Shown piece by piece: positions 1 through 12,600 of a DNA stretch of 20,386 bases (position 1 is its first letter; the number at the start of each line of letters is the position of its first letter). Below the pieces are notes generated by a model. The model had not been told where the DNA came from and searched no databases. It saw only the letters and a list, made by a program, of their open reading frames with translations. The stretch lies in the NCBI GenBank assembly GCA_013365325.1, contig JABVXV010000626.1, positions 1 through 20,386 on the forward strand. Reading direction: 5' to 3'. The DNA is from Dipetalonema caudispina. Lineage: Eukaryota > Nematoda > Chromadorea > Rhabditida > Onchocercidae. Made by a program: the position numbers and the translations under genes.

Positions 1-311
<311 letters not shown>

Positions 312-599
312 CATGCTAATTGCTATCTACTTATCGTCTAAATAATTTCTCTAAGCATCCTACATTTTCGTGCCGGACTGTGCCAATTTTCTTTTTTATT
401 TCGTGTCAATTTCGATTAATAAATTAATTCATAACTTAAACAACATCCATCATTTATCCATTTTTTTTAGAAATTAATCAATGCACTGCGAAAACGATTG
501 ATACACAATTTTTATATTTATTTTTACCTTCGATGCATACATTATAATTTGTTGAAATAAAAAATTTTACAAATCTTTCAATCTTTAGGGACTTACATT

Positions 600-690
600 T
601 CATATTGTTCTCGCTTTGCTTCCCTTCCTCTTTCTTTTTTTTTTTCTCTCTCTCTCTCTCTTTCTTTTTTTCCTCCTTTTTGTTAGTACA
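600..690. repeat. Pyrimidine tract with CT dinucleotide core
   Basis: The plus strand here is almost wholly pyrimidine: T runs with scattered C on both sides of a CT dinucleotide core at about 645-662. The flanks (TTTC plus T run on each side, then TCCTC-like blocks) are roughly mirror-symmetric around the core. Confidence 0.75.
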
Positions 691-1917
691 TGCATCGAAC
701 AAAAAAATGAGGTTTATTTTGGATTTTTTTTCGCTTGACAAAAATTTTTTTTGACCCAAAAATTTGCAGAATGATTAATCTCATAGGACATATTTGGTAA
801 ATTTTTTTTTTAATTTCTGTACAAATACAATATTTATAATAAATTGATGAATGCAAAATTTTGAGTTTTATTCAATTTGATTTAATTTTACCGTACTTAA
901 CTTTAACCGTTTCACAGATAATTTTCACTTATAATAAGTACTGCTATTAAATTAAAATTTTAAGCACTTGCATTCAAGTTAAATTTTACAACCATTTACT
1001 GCAACTTGTCGAAATAAACAGCAAAAAAAACAACAGCAACAAATATGGTGAACAATAAGAAATTTGCTAATAAATCTTTAAAACAAAAGCAAATAAATTC
1101 ATTTGTTTGATAACTTTCATTAAAATCAACCCAACATTTAAACTATATGATGTGTTTTGGAGAAAATGTATAAAAAAATTTTCAAGTATATGTTATGAAA
1201 AGGCAATAAAATGAGAAAATCTATTAAAAAAAAATTTTTATTACTTTTTAATTGGCAGTATTTCTAACAGTAAAAATATGCATTTTGATGCAAATTATTA
1301 ATTCATTTTAATTTGTTGAAATTTGAAATAAATTTTCAATTATTAATGATGTTTCAATGTATGATACATAATAGAATTCTTGCATAATGTTTGTACTAAT
1401 CGATGGATGTTCAAAATTCATCGAAATCTTTATAGATTAATTATAAAGACAAAAATTGATTTATTTATAACTTTGATAGTTCCATTTTACTTTTGTTAAA
1501 TTTGGATTTAAAATGAATAAAGCTCTTTTAGTTAATTAGCATATAATTAAATTAAATGAAACTTTATTCCTATTTAGAAAAAAAGCAAATGAACAAATCA
1601 TATAATACATTTTAAATTTTAAAATAATAGATATGAATACAACAATTATAATATTAAGATTTATTTCAAAAAAAAAAAAAAATGAAAATGAAATGATTTG
1701 TCAAATGGTAATTGTGTAAATGTTAAAACAGTTATCACATTTTAAGTAATGATAAGGATAAAATATTCCGGAAAAGATTCTTGTTTTATTTATTTATTTT
1801 TTTTTTATTAATAATTTTTTTCTTTTATTGATTTCCTGCATCTTTTTTTTTCTCATTTTTTAAATCAATTTTTTTAAACATTTCTCATGAAGTTATGCAA
1901 AATTATTGAAGCAGTTG

Positions 1918-1938
1918 TACTTTGCTAAGCGCAAAGTA
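1918..1938. repeat. Perfect 8-bp hairpin
   Basis: TACTTTGC and GCAAAGTA are exact reverse complements separated by the 5-base loop TAAGC. There is no U tract or gene beside it, so no role is assigned. Confidence 0.6.
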
Positions 1939-2559
1939 AACATATTTGATGAAATGTAAAATTTATTTCATTCTTGTTTTTCTCCTATATTTTCGATTTT
2001 TTTAAACTTTAATTTTAGCGAAAAAAAAAAGATAACCAAAATATTTTGAAGTGAAGCGTTTTCTTTTTCCACTGATATAACTAAATGAAATTTTCTTATC
2101 AGTAATACTGCAATTTATTTTTAATTCTTTCTGAAATAAATTCAATATTGTTTTTAGCTTTTGCTATTGTGCAGCGAAAAACATGAATGAAGTGAAATTT
2201 GATCAATTTTAAGTTTAATTTAATTAAAATACAAATTTAGTAGAAGAAATTTAATTGCGAAAGTTTTACAGTATGTGAAATATTTGATCTCAATGTATAT
2301 TTCTGAATACAAGTGGGTAAGGATTCTTGATATTCCATTTCAATGAATGTCATCTTTTTATTCAATTTCAATTAAAAAGGAAAAAATCAAATTCAAAAAA
2401 TTTGTTTGTAATTGTATTGTACTATAATAGCAACAAAAATGTTCAAAATATTATTGCAATGATGGAATTACTGATTGAACGTTGTTTAAAAAATCATCCA
2501 AATTCCCGACAAATAAAACAAGTTTTAATTTAAAAGTTGAATTATCTATTTGAAATTAT

Positions 2560-3560
2560 CTTCATGTCAGCATCATTCGATATTATATTAATCGGATAAG
2601 CTCAACAATACTGCTGGACTTAGCTTGATTATTTGGATTATTGAAATTTTATTGAGTATCTCCAGTGGAACTCCTTCCTGTCTGAAACATTTGGCTGAGA
2701 TTGGAAAATTGATGTATTAGAAAATTAAAAATGTATGAAAATGGCTTGGATTGTTTCAACATGTTAAGAATATTATGCTTGTAGAATTTAAGAAGTTTAT
2801 GAAACGTTACTATCCACAAATTTGTTAGTTGCAAAAAATCTTTCAGTGAAATTTCGAAAATTGTTTAAATTGTCCCATGTCGGATAGGAAGAGTAAAAAA
2901 TTGTTGTAAGCTTGAAGTGAAATTTTTAGAACTTCTGAAGCTTTTAGTTACGATGAGTTACTTGCGATGAGTAAGCATATTTACCTTTAAGCTTCTAAAT
3001 TGCTAAAAAGTGAATTTCATATTCGTAGGACTTCTGGCAGTCAAGAAAAGAAAAGAAATGTGGCACTTTGTCATAAATTACATTTGCCGGGGAAGTTCAG
3101 AACTTCGCTGAAAGAGACAATTGATGAACATTAGTAATTACTTTAATTACACCACTTGTATTCAAGTATTCAAGTAAGAAGTAGTTCAAATGCAAATTTA
3201 TTTTTAAGTTTTTCACATCTCTAATTTGACTAAAGTATTCACCACAAATGTTGAAACTGGATGAAGATTTGGTGATTATGTTTTCTTCTTACGAACTGGT
3301 ATGAATTGGTTCTTGGCACTTAAAATCATTCGCTTCTACAACTAATTGAAGAAAGGCGAAAATACATGGCTCAATGCAATTCAGTTGGCTTGCATAGATT
3401 AGTATTTCAAATTTATCAATTCTATTGGCTGATTGCCCTGTTCCACTCGTTTTTCAGCAAAAGTTCTCTTAGTGATTTGAGGTATTGGATCGATCGGTCT
3501 TATTATCGCTGATTCTTCTATCAACTATTCATCGTAAGTTTCTCTTCATAATCATAATTT
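2560..3560. other. Less AT-biased stretch, possible decayed coding or mobile sequence
   Basis: By eye this kilobase has fewer homopolymer runs and more G+C than its flanks. It holds short open stretches on the plus strand interrupted by stops in every frame, for example about 37 codons ending in a stop near 3138, and a hydrophobic-looking stretch at about 3262-3355. A good donor-like GTAAGT sits near 3535 after an open stretch with GIGSIGLIIAD. No frame stays open, no family is recognised and no terminal repeats were seen. Confidence 0.3.
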
Positions 3561-4198
3561 ATCCTTTAATTTATATTTTTTTTTTTTAAGATTTAAGGTT
3601 AAAAAGGCACGAAATACGAATTTGATCGGTAGTAAAAAAGTTTCAGTTCAATTACACTTTACCAAGAAAGTTAAAGAAGTGACATAGTAAAGTTTATTTC
3701 ATTTACTAAAAAACGTTTCTTTGCCATACTACAAATAACATTGTGGAATTATTTGGCATACAGTAGGAATGTCAAAATATATGACATTATCGCTTCATCA
3801 TAAATTTCTACAAAGTTTTTTTTTTTGTTTTTTACGTATAATTCTAACGAAGTGAAAACTATTTCAAATTGGCTATGTAATTTACGTAATGAATTTGCAT
3901 AAACAAAGCTTTGCTTATTTTTTGTTATATTTTTTATGTTTAAATACTTTTGTATGATTTTCGTTCAACATAATTTCAGCTGAAATATTCGAAAGGAAAA
4001 GAAGAACAATGAAATGTTAATTATTAACTTATAATTATTACAATTTTAGTAGCATTATGATAAGTTAACATGTCATTAAAATTTCACAATTCTTTCTACT
4101 ATGATTCATTTTGCTGTTTCATCTTTACCAAAATCATTTATTTTGCTGTAATACTTTTGAAATTATCATTCGTTTGTTTTTTTTTTTTTTTATTTTTA

Positions 4199-4400
4199 CA
4201 ATGTCAGTTGAATTTGGAAAGAAAAGAGAAATTTATATTTCAGAATTTCCTTCCACCATCTTCCTTTTTTTCTTTTTTTTGTTACTGACAATTCTGTAAA
4301 ATGTTGAAGAGAGAAATTAACTTATTCATCATCAACAAGATTTATAATACCAATTGAATTTGGAAAAAAAAAAAAAAAGAAAATTTATATTCTTTTTTAG
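4199..4400. repeat. Diverged direct duplication around TTGAATTTGGAAA
   Basis: The segment at about 4206-4250 (TTGAATTTGGAAAGAAAAGA, then AAATTTATATT and AGAATTT) is echoed at about 4354-4408, where the purine run has become pure A and other bases have changed. The order of the three blocks is the same in both, which suggests an old local duplication. Confidence 0.4.
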
Positions 4401-5203
4401 AATTTTTTTCTCTATTGATTATATCAGATATGATTTTGCCATTTTCAATCATTTAACAGAAATAATCGGAACAAAATTTAATTAAATTTTGAAAATAATT
4501 TAAAGCATATGTTAATTCTTCAGGCAAACTTCATTCATCCATCATCGATTATCAATGACGGTGTAATAATTTTTCATTTTTTTTCTCTTTTTTATAATTA
4601 TTTCCTATCCTTTCCTATCATCATAACTATTTAATCATTAATATTTTAAATTCGTTTTTTAACTGCTAACAGTTATTTTTGCAAAATTTCGATCGATTTT
4701 TCCCATCCTATTGAATCAAATATTTTCATATCGCATGACAACATAAACAATCAAAAGTTCGAAATTATTATCACTCAAACAAAAAAAAAAAAGTAAAGAA
4801 TGATTGATGGTATATTTGTTAGAAGGCGTATTTGTTACCTTCTCAATTCAAGCACTCCTCCTTTTTTTTTTTTTTTTTTTCAATTCAAAAATTTCATTCT
4901 TTAAAAAGGTAAAAAAAAAAATGAAATTTGCATCTTTTCAATTCAAAATTAAAGGATTATCTCTTTCAGTATTTCAACGGAATATTGAAAGCTTCACTTT
5001 TTTTATAATCTGTTATAGTTTTTGCAATTTGTTGATAAACTCTTTCAATCAAATAATGTCATTTGCATTATGCGAAAAAAATTTACGCATGGCGATATTT
5101 AAAAAATTTATTCATCTCACAATTGTTTATACGTTGTATGCATACAAATGCTCATCGCATAAATTATTTCATCGAACAATGAATGCAATTGGAGAAATAC
5201 AAA

Positions 5204-5250
5204 AACAAAAACAAAAACAAAAAAATAAAAAAATAAAAAAATAAAAAAAT
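5204..5250 (+). repeat. CAAAAA and TAAAAAA short tandem repeats
   Basis: A run of CAAAAA units is followed directly by TAAAAAA units. It is simple low-complexity sequence and explains the QK/NKK tail of the chance open frame that crosses it. Confidence 0.8.
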
Positions 5251-5679
5251 TGTTGAACGAAATATCAATAATTAATAAACAAATTATTTGAATTCGAATA
5301 TAATTCAATTACTGATATAATTCTAGAAAACAAGAAAAAAAAAATTACTAAAATTCATGATGAAAGATAAAGCGAATATAGATTTTTTTCAACATCAATT
5401 GTATGTTATCAAGCAGGATCATATTCAAATAAAAATGTCCGCTAAAGTAAAAAATAATAATTTAAATTGAAAATTAAAGTAAATATTCGTAAAAAGAAAG
5501 GAAAAAGCAGTCGAAATTTTGGTTACTGATATATATTACTAAAATGATGAAATAAAAATCATTAAAAATTAAAATTATAAAGTTTAATTTTACACTATAC
5601 GGCTAAAAGTTCCTATAAGTTTCATTATAAATGCTATTTAATATATAAAAATATGTATTCAAGTAGCATTTTCCAATTT

Positions 5680-5741
5680 CATTTTAGTAAATACCATCAA
5701 AAAAATGTTTCATTTTAGTAAATATCATCAGAAAAATGCAA
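5680..5741. repeat. 31-bp tandem duplication, two near-identical copies
   Basis: Copies at 5680-5710 and 5711-5741 both begin CATTTTAGTAAATA and differ at only a few positions (C/T and A/G changes, plus the last bases). There is no gene nearby. Confidence 0.8.
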
Positions 5742-6226
5742 ATGTTGAAATAATAGGAATTTTTTTGAATGATTTTAAAGGAAGAATTCTCGTTTAAAAT
5801 CTTTCATTCATTATAAAATACTAAATTTGCTATCTTTCGTAGTAATCAATGAATGATATTGATTAAATAGAATCTTAAATTCTTCAGTTTAATTTCTAAT
5901 TAAATTATTTTAAATTTAAAAGTATTTTTGCATATGTATCATTTAGCGACCGATCACTATGTTTTTTCTTTAGGTTTTATATTAAATTCTAGAAAATATT
6001 GACAAAATCACTGGTAAATTATTATTAGTTAGTTGAAATCTTATAAGAATGATTTTTTTACTGTCAAATTTAGAATCGGAAAAAGCTTAAAAAAAAATTG
6101 ATAAATTTACACGAAAACCTCGTATATGTATAAAGTCAATGAATTGAAAGGATGCAGAAAAATTTTAAATATTTCAATCAATTGAATTTCAGAAGAACCA
6201 TATATATATTTGAAATGAAGCAATCT

Positions 6227-6257
6227 TTTATTCTTGCTTTGCAATTCAGATTTTATT
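6227..6257 (-). terminator. Candidate polyadenylation signals of the channel gene
   Basis: AATAAA occurs on the minus strand at 6252-6257 and again at 6227-6232, about 134 and 159 bases past the stop codon at 6391-6393. This is a normal 3' UTR distance for a compact gene. AATAAA is common by chance in DNA this AT-rich, so the assignment is tentative. Confidence 0.45.
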
Positions 6258-6390
6258 CAATATTTCATAAATTTCAATAAATTTAATACAAAAAAGATTA
6301 ATTTTTCCGTTTTTTGACGATCTTTTAAATTGCTATTAAGTCAATTGTAATAAGATTACCTGAACTATTAATTGCTAGCATAATAATTAC

Positions 6391-6638
6391 TCAACCTCGT
6401 TTATTATCCGAACTACTGCTTCTATCAGAAGTTTCGTGTGAAGCGGATGATCTAAGTGATTGCAATTGTTTAGATGACATTTGAGTAGTAGAATTATTAT
6501 TACTACGTGGTTGAAAAGCTTGACGTCGCCGATGTGTTGCTAAATTTTTAATTCGTTTCCATTCCTGCTCATATAATCTATAAAGATTTTGCGGATCAGT
6601 GGCATACAATTTCTTTCTCTCTTTGAACTTTCGGAACT
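6391..6638 (-). CDS. Channel last exon (basic and Ser-rich C-terminal tail, stop)
   Basis: Stop TGA is at 6391-6393. The acceptor aaattgcag just right of 6638 gives the phase needed by exon 13 and yields ...KKDYKK followed by FRKFKERKKLYATDPQNLY and EQEWKRIKNLATHRRR, then a Ser/Asn-rich end. The basic segment is probably cytoplasmic. The frame is also open upstream to an ATG at 6697-6699, so a separate small gene of 102 residues, or a different splice, cannot be ruled out. The region before this acceptor is not pyrimidine-rich. Confidence 0.6.
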
Positions 6639-9600
6639 CTGCAATTTCATCTTTAATAATTGTTTGTTCAAAATTATAGGGTAAATTAACAATTTTCATA
6701 AAGTTATTTGATTTGATTAAATTATTACTAAATATTGAATTTTAAGTTTCAATGAAATCAGAAAATTTAGCGAACATTAACACTAGACTGCATGATTAAA
6801 CATAAAAAGATCAGTTTCACTGCAAAAAAAAAAAAAAAACCTTACAGAAATTATTTTCTGTTAAAACCTTACAGAAATTATTTTCTGTTAAAACCTTACA
6901 GAAATTATTTTCTGTTAAAACCTTACAGAAATTATTTTCTGTTAAAACCTTACAGAAATTATTTTCTGTTAAAATTATTGTGTAATTAAAATTGTAATTA
7001 AAATACTATTTGTTTTTTTTTTCACTCATTAATTGATTAATAAAATTAACTAACTTTTATAGTCCTTTTTAGTACTACGACTTGATGTTCCTTTATCAGA
7101 TTCATTATCATTTCCATCATCGATATAATTTACAGTTTCTACTACTGCCATATATGTTGATGGTTCACTCATTTTTTCATTAACTAATCCCATTACCTGT
7201 TTAACAGGTACAATTATAAATATTTGATTGCAAAAAGAAAAAATTTTTTTTTTTTGAAAGCAATAAGCAAAAAAATAATAACATAAAATTAAACTTATGC
7301 AAAATTGCTAGTAATAAAGTGATAAAATGATAAAGACATAGATTGATTTCCTTTACTTCAGCTTGTACGAAGTCAATCGCTTCTGTGATTTCATCGCATT
7401 GGAAAATTTGAGTTACAACCACTTTTTCATTAATATACTGCAAAAATGTAAATTTTTGTTTTGTTTTATTTCTTTTTTTCTTTTAATTTTTTAAAACTAG
7501 TTAAAGTACATAAAACTGAAAATGTTCTCGGGTTTAAGTTATTTAACAAAATAAGAAAGGTTATTGATAACCAAAAGATCATGATACCTATGATATTGCT
7601 AAATTTTCCTATTATAAATTACAAAAAAATACAACGTCAATGATTAAGGGTTGGAAAGATATAATATAAGTAATCAAATTTTTATCTGAATTTTTTTTTT
7701 ACTCAAAAGACAGGAATAGACAAATTATCCTTCATTATGAAAGAGATGAATTTTGCAAGAAATTTGACATTGAAATTTACAACCTAAAATTTGGTTTAGT
7801 TCCACTAAATACGTTCAAATTTAAAATCTAAGTAAATTCAAACGTTCACATCTTAAATTTCTTATAACGTTTTCTGAAATCTTAGCTTGGAATGTAACAT
7901 CACCTAGTAATGATTGCTAATTAATGTTAGTGTTGCGTTTTAATTATTGAAAAAGAAAAATTTGAGAAAACTTTCTGACAAAAATATTTCAAAAATAATT
8001 CTAGCTGTAACGATTACAGTATCAAGAGTTTGAACTTCTGAAGATTTCGTCGAGATCGCATCCTCAGCAGCAAAACATAGATCCCTGACAAATAAATAAA
8101 TATCAATTAATATTATAAAAAAAAAATGATTTAATTTTACAATTGTAACTATAAGTTTATAACTTTCTCGGGAATTTTGAAATACTCAAATATTTCATCT
8201 AATATATTTATCCTTTACGATCAAATATGAAATTTTTCAAATAATCAATGTTTGAAATAATAAATTTTTTTTAGTTAACTTTTTTCTTAGTTAAGTAAAG
8301 TTAACTTCCCACACTATCATCAACAAATACGATGGTATTAAAAGCATTTTAAAATTAAAACTTATAATACTCCTATTTTTTTGGTTAGAAGATTATATGG
8401 TAACAAAAATATCAATTAAACCTTTTTCCACATATTCTTTTTATTAAATAAATGAATTTCAAGGATTATTCATAATTTTTTTAAAAAAAAAGAAATGAAT
8501 AATGCATGGCAAATTTGTTATTGCTGACACCATTTTACTCAATGCTGGAAATATTTTTCTAGCAATAAAAAATGTTACCTAACAAATTTTCAGTAATATT
8601 TAATTTGGAAAACGGAATTACAGGCAGATGATTATCAATGATAAACACCAATGATATTATCACCTCCATCTCATTAAAATTTAATTTTTTCTTTTTCTGA
8701 ATTTTTTCAAATTGAATTTAAAAAAAAATGGTTTGGTTATAAGATGATATCTCGTTGAATTATTAAATTAGAATGGTATAAGCAAAATGCAGAAGGAACA
8801 TAAACCATAAAAAAGATACAATCCACTTTTTTTTGAAAAAAACTGTAAAAAATTTTTTTATAACAATAGTTGGCAAAAGTAAGGAAATTTTTGATTAATT
8901 CTAACCTAACATCACTTAAATTAAAATGTTATCTTAATATAGTGATAAATTAAATAATTTCAACATATTCATTCAACCTAATTTAGCATCCATTCCATTT
9001 TATTTTTATCTAACTGAGAAAAAATCAATTTATTCACTTCGAGCTTTTAGCTGCAACAATTGCATTTTAAAATCATCATTCATATCTTCGATTTCATTTT
9101 ACCTTCTCTTTATGATTAAATGCATTGCACTAAAGAATGTTAAAGCAGATAAAGATGAAACTTTCAGATTTTATTTTGATAATCATAATTTAAACTTACT
9201 TGCTAATAATAATCTTATTCTTACTTCATTTAACCAATGAATACCCATGCTAATGTTAAGCCAGCAATACTGGAATGACAAAATTATTTTGTTCTATACA
9301 TTGGAGCACAGAGCATATTCTGAATATAAAATGAAGTAAATACATTTCAGGAGATTCTTCTATTGATGATGGTGATTTGATCGTAGTTTCAGGTGATGAA
9401 ATTGGATTTTCTTCATTGATATATGAAGGTGGTAGCTTGCCTTCCTATAAATTATTGAAATACATTTGAATGATAATAATTTTGTCGTATAAGCAACAAT
9501 CTGAATTTTTGTTTCTTTTTTTTGAAGAAAAATTTTTAAAATTGAAACTAACATTCTGTGCAATAACTTCTTCGATAACAGTATCTAAATCAATTTCATC

Positions 9601-12600
9601 AATAACTGACGGTTCTATACCACATTTTTTACCAACCGCATGTAATAAATCACGTACTTTTAACCTTAAATTACTTGACTAATATGAATTGTTCGAAAAT
9701 AATTATCATATAATGTTATATTAGTAATATCAGAAATAAACAACTCCGTAATTGAATTGTAATATGGTATAGGTACCGTAGCTGTTGGTATAGGTACCGT
9801 AGCTGTACCATGTGTTGTACTGTATTCATGGAAAAAACAAGATGATACGGTATCAAATGAATAAATTGACAATAATAAATTTTATTGAATGAAAAATTTT
9901 TCATCGCTATAAAGTATAAATATCATTGATATCAACAGCATTACTTTTTTTTTTGTCTTCTTATGCCCATTTTAATAAGGAACAAAAAAGTTAAAGACTC
10001 TTTTATAAAACGAATTAAAGACTCTTTTATAAAACGAACGTTTTACCACCGAACCAAATCTTTGTTGCGGCAACATTTTTAATCCTTTCGCCAATATGCT
10101 GCAATTTCCTGACATATTTTGAACCATCTTCTGAATGAATCAAACTAACAATTATTAATTTTACTAAATTATATTATAGTAAAAAAGTAAAATAACAAAT
10201 TTACAAACACTGATAAAAATTTTGAATTTTTTACCTGTTCAAATCTTACCTATTTTTTATCTATTTATCTGTTCGAAGTTAAAATTAATTTTTGATTATT
10301 GTTCAGATAACTCATTAAAATAGCTAAATGGAATAATACTTCTTCTTGTTATTAACATTAATTTTGGTATAATATGACTATATTTAAATGAGACTAACCG
10401 ATTGCAATAGTTGCTAAAGCAAGTCCAACACAAACATATATAAATGTTATCGGTAAAAATGCAATTCTGTAAATAATTTTCAATATTTTAGTTGAAGGAA
10501 AAATTATAACTTGGTAAAAAATATAAAAAATGTATCTAGTTAAAAATAAGAATAGACAGTTTAAGAAGAAAATTCTCGAAAATGTATAAATAATAATTAT
10601 TTCCCAAGAGTGCTTTTATCACTCTTTTTTCCTATGGTCTTTAATCATATGGTTGCAACTTTAAAAATTAAAAAAAAATATCCAAATTCGTTTTTTTCTT
10701 CGATTAGATAACTGTATTCAACTCTATCACTTTATCCTTCCTTCCTCTTTACTCGCTTAATTTCTTGGAAAGATTTGCTTGAAACTAGCAAAGGTTGTTT
10801 TAAAATTCTATTACTTACTCCTGTATTTGCATAATTTATTTGAATATTTTGAACTTATTTGCATGAGATTACTCACTTTCGAGGTATGAGTTGGCCAAAG
10901 TCAATTGCTGTTAAGCAAAGAAAATTATAATATAAACCATTAACAAAATCTATCTGAAAAAAAAAAAAGTGACAGAGAAGCGTATTTATTTGTCAAATGA
11001 ATGATATCAGTTCTATCTAAAATTTCTTTTCAATAAAAAATTAAAATACCTGAAAAAATTATAACTAAAATATGTCATTATTCATTGTAATAACTATTAC
11101 TTTTACCAATAAATCAGTAATTTATATAATTCAAATTCCTTATTTCTTTAAAATCAATGAAATAATGAATTATTTTCATTTCAGATTTTTATTTTTATTA
11201 TAATAATCGATCAAAATTCTAGTAAACAAAATTTAGCATACTTCGCCATTTAGAAGAGGTAACAAAACGGCTCCAAATACAACATAAGCCAAAAAAGTGC
11301 TAAGAATTATAATTGTTACAAAACCGGATGATGTTTCTTCTATTTTCTTCACTTTTTGATCTTCCAAATTCTCTTCTTTACTCCAATTTTGCGCTTGAAA
11401 AGTTTCCAACTTAAATAGTTTACTGTTTTTTTTCCTATCAATCTATGTAATTTGTTTTTTTTTTGAATGTTTACTTCTGGAATAAAGAAAAAAAAGTACC
11501 AAACTTGTTCTTTTCATCGATATACTAATTAAAAATTAAATTTTATTAGCAATTACATCAACAAATTTTTTCCAATCATTCTGAACATAACACTAATAAT
11601 TTTTGATTTAATATCTGTTGCTAATTTTTCCAGTATAGATTATATTTTAAACTATGATTTTAACAATTATTTTTCTATAATATACTACCATTTTAGCCTA
11701 AACTCATAATGTTATCAGTGGAAAAGATATCATCGAATATTTTACTTGATGATAGAAAAATAATTTGATATCTACTAGAATATCATGATTACTGATACTG
11801 TAAGGATTCTGATGCATATATAACTTTATGATATATTAAAGCTTTTAGGTTAGGTAAAAGCAACAAAAATGGAAATTATAACTGATATAAATAACCTTTT
11901 GTCTCCATTTGGTAACAAAAGTATTCAAATGACGACCAGTAACTGTTATTGCAATCATTGTTATTGGTATACCAAATATACCGTACAATATGGAAAATAA
12001 TCGACCATTTAATGTTATTGGTGCAATTCGATTGTAACCTGCAAATTATGTTTGTTTATTTTAGTGCTAAAATTTTTGAATTTAGCAATTTTTTGATCCA
12101 CCATTGCTTAAGTTTTTCCATAACAAATTGAAAGTTTTCGTAAGATATTGTTTGGTGTTTAGGAAGGAAGGAATTAAATGGAAAGAAGTTAAGAAATCAA
12201 AGAATGAAATTAAAGAAGAGAAAAATGAGGAGAATAATCAACAAAATAATAAATGCATGAAGTCTGCCTGTTAATGAAAATTTGCTACTTAAAATTAAAT
12301 TTAAATTTCGAAATGGCAAAATATCTCATTTGTTTTTCCTTTAATTGTACTGTTACGAATAAAAAAAGATTTAAAACCGTCATATTTGTTCAACTTCTGA
12401 AAATTTTTGGAAATTTCTCAGTCTTCAAATTGTAGTGGAAACAATTTAGGCCCTCTAAAAAGTATGTGCTATTAATTAATGAATTATTTGAGTGTAAAAT
12501 CGGAATTTCGTGCCATTTATGTCATTTCGATCAATTAAATTCAAAATTATAGGTTTAAAATTTGAATTTCAAGTGGGTGAATGTTTTTTATTCTTTTCCT

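Larger units (their letters stand above)
312..2560. other. Intergenic AT-rich DNA, no supported gene
   Basis: No exon-like run with splice sites or a recognisable protein was found on either strand. The open frames present (for example 478-759 minus and 2327-2533 plus) are low-complexity or carry no family signature. Visible structure is limited to poly-A/T runs, the pyrimidine tract at about 600-690 and a small hairpin at 1918-1938. Confidence 0.6.
3560..6226. other. Intergenic AT-rich DNA, no supported gene
   Basis: Poly-A/T tracts and short tandem repeats dominate. The longest open frame, 4804-5244 plus (146 codons), begins with a poly-Phe run and ends in QKQKQK/NKKIKK low complexity. It has no domain, no splice context and an A/T composition like its flanks, so I treat it as chance. 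Nothing else was supported. Confidence 0.55.

Noticed and set aside
3262..3490. Short hydrophobic stretches reminiscent of innexin segments
   Set aside because: The pieces occur in the wrong order for an innexin, in different frames and separated by stops. The resemblance is too weak to name a family.
4804..5244. 146-codon open frame on the plus strand
   Set aside because: It starts in a poly-Phe run and ends in QKQKQK/NKK simple repeats. It has no domain or signal, and its composition is the same as the non-coding flanks.
6792..6989. Plus-strand frame encoding tandem KPYRNYFLL units
   Set aside because: It is the accidental translation of the 27-bp minisatellite, since a 27-base unit always keeps frame. 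It lies in a channel intron.
9666..9904. Overlapping minus-strand frames with VPIPTATVPIP repeats
   Set aside because: They arise from the 21-bp tandem duplication in an intron of the channel gene and have no other support.
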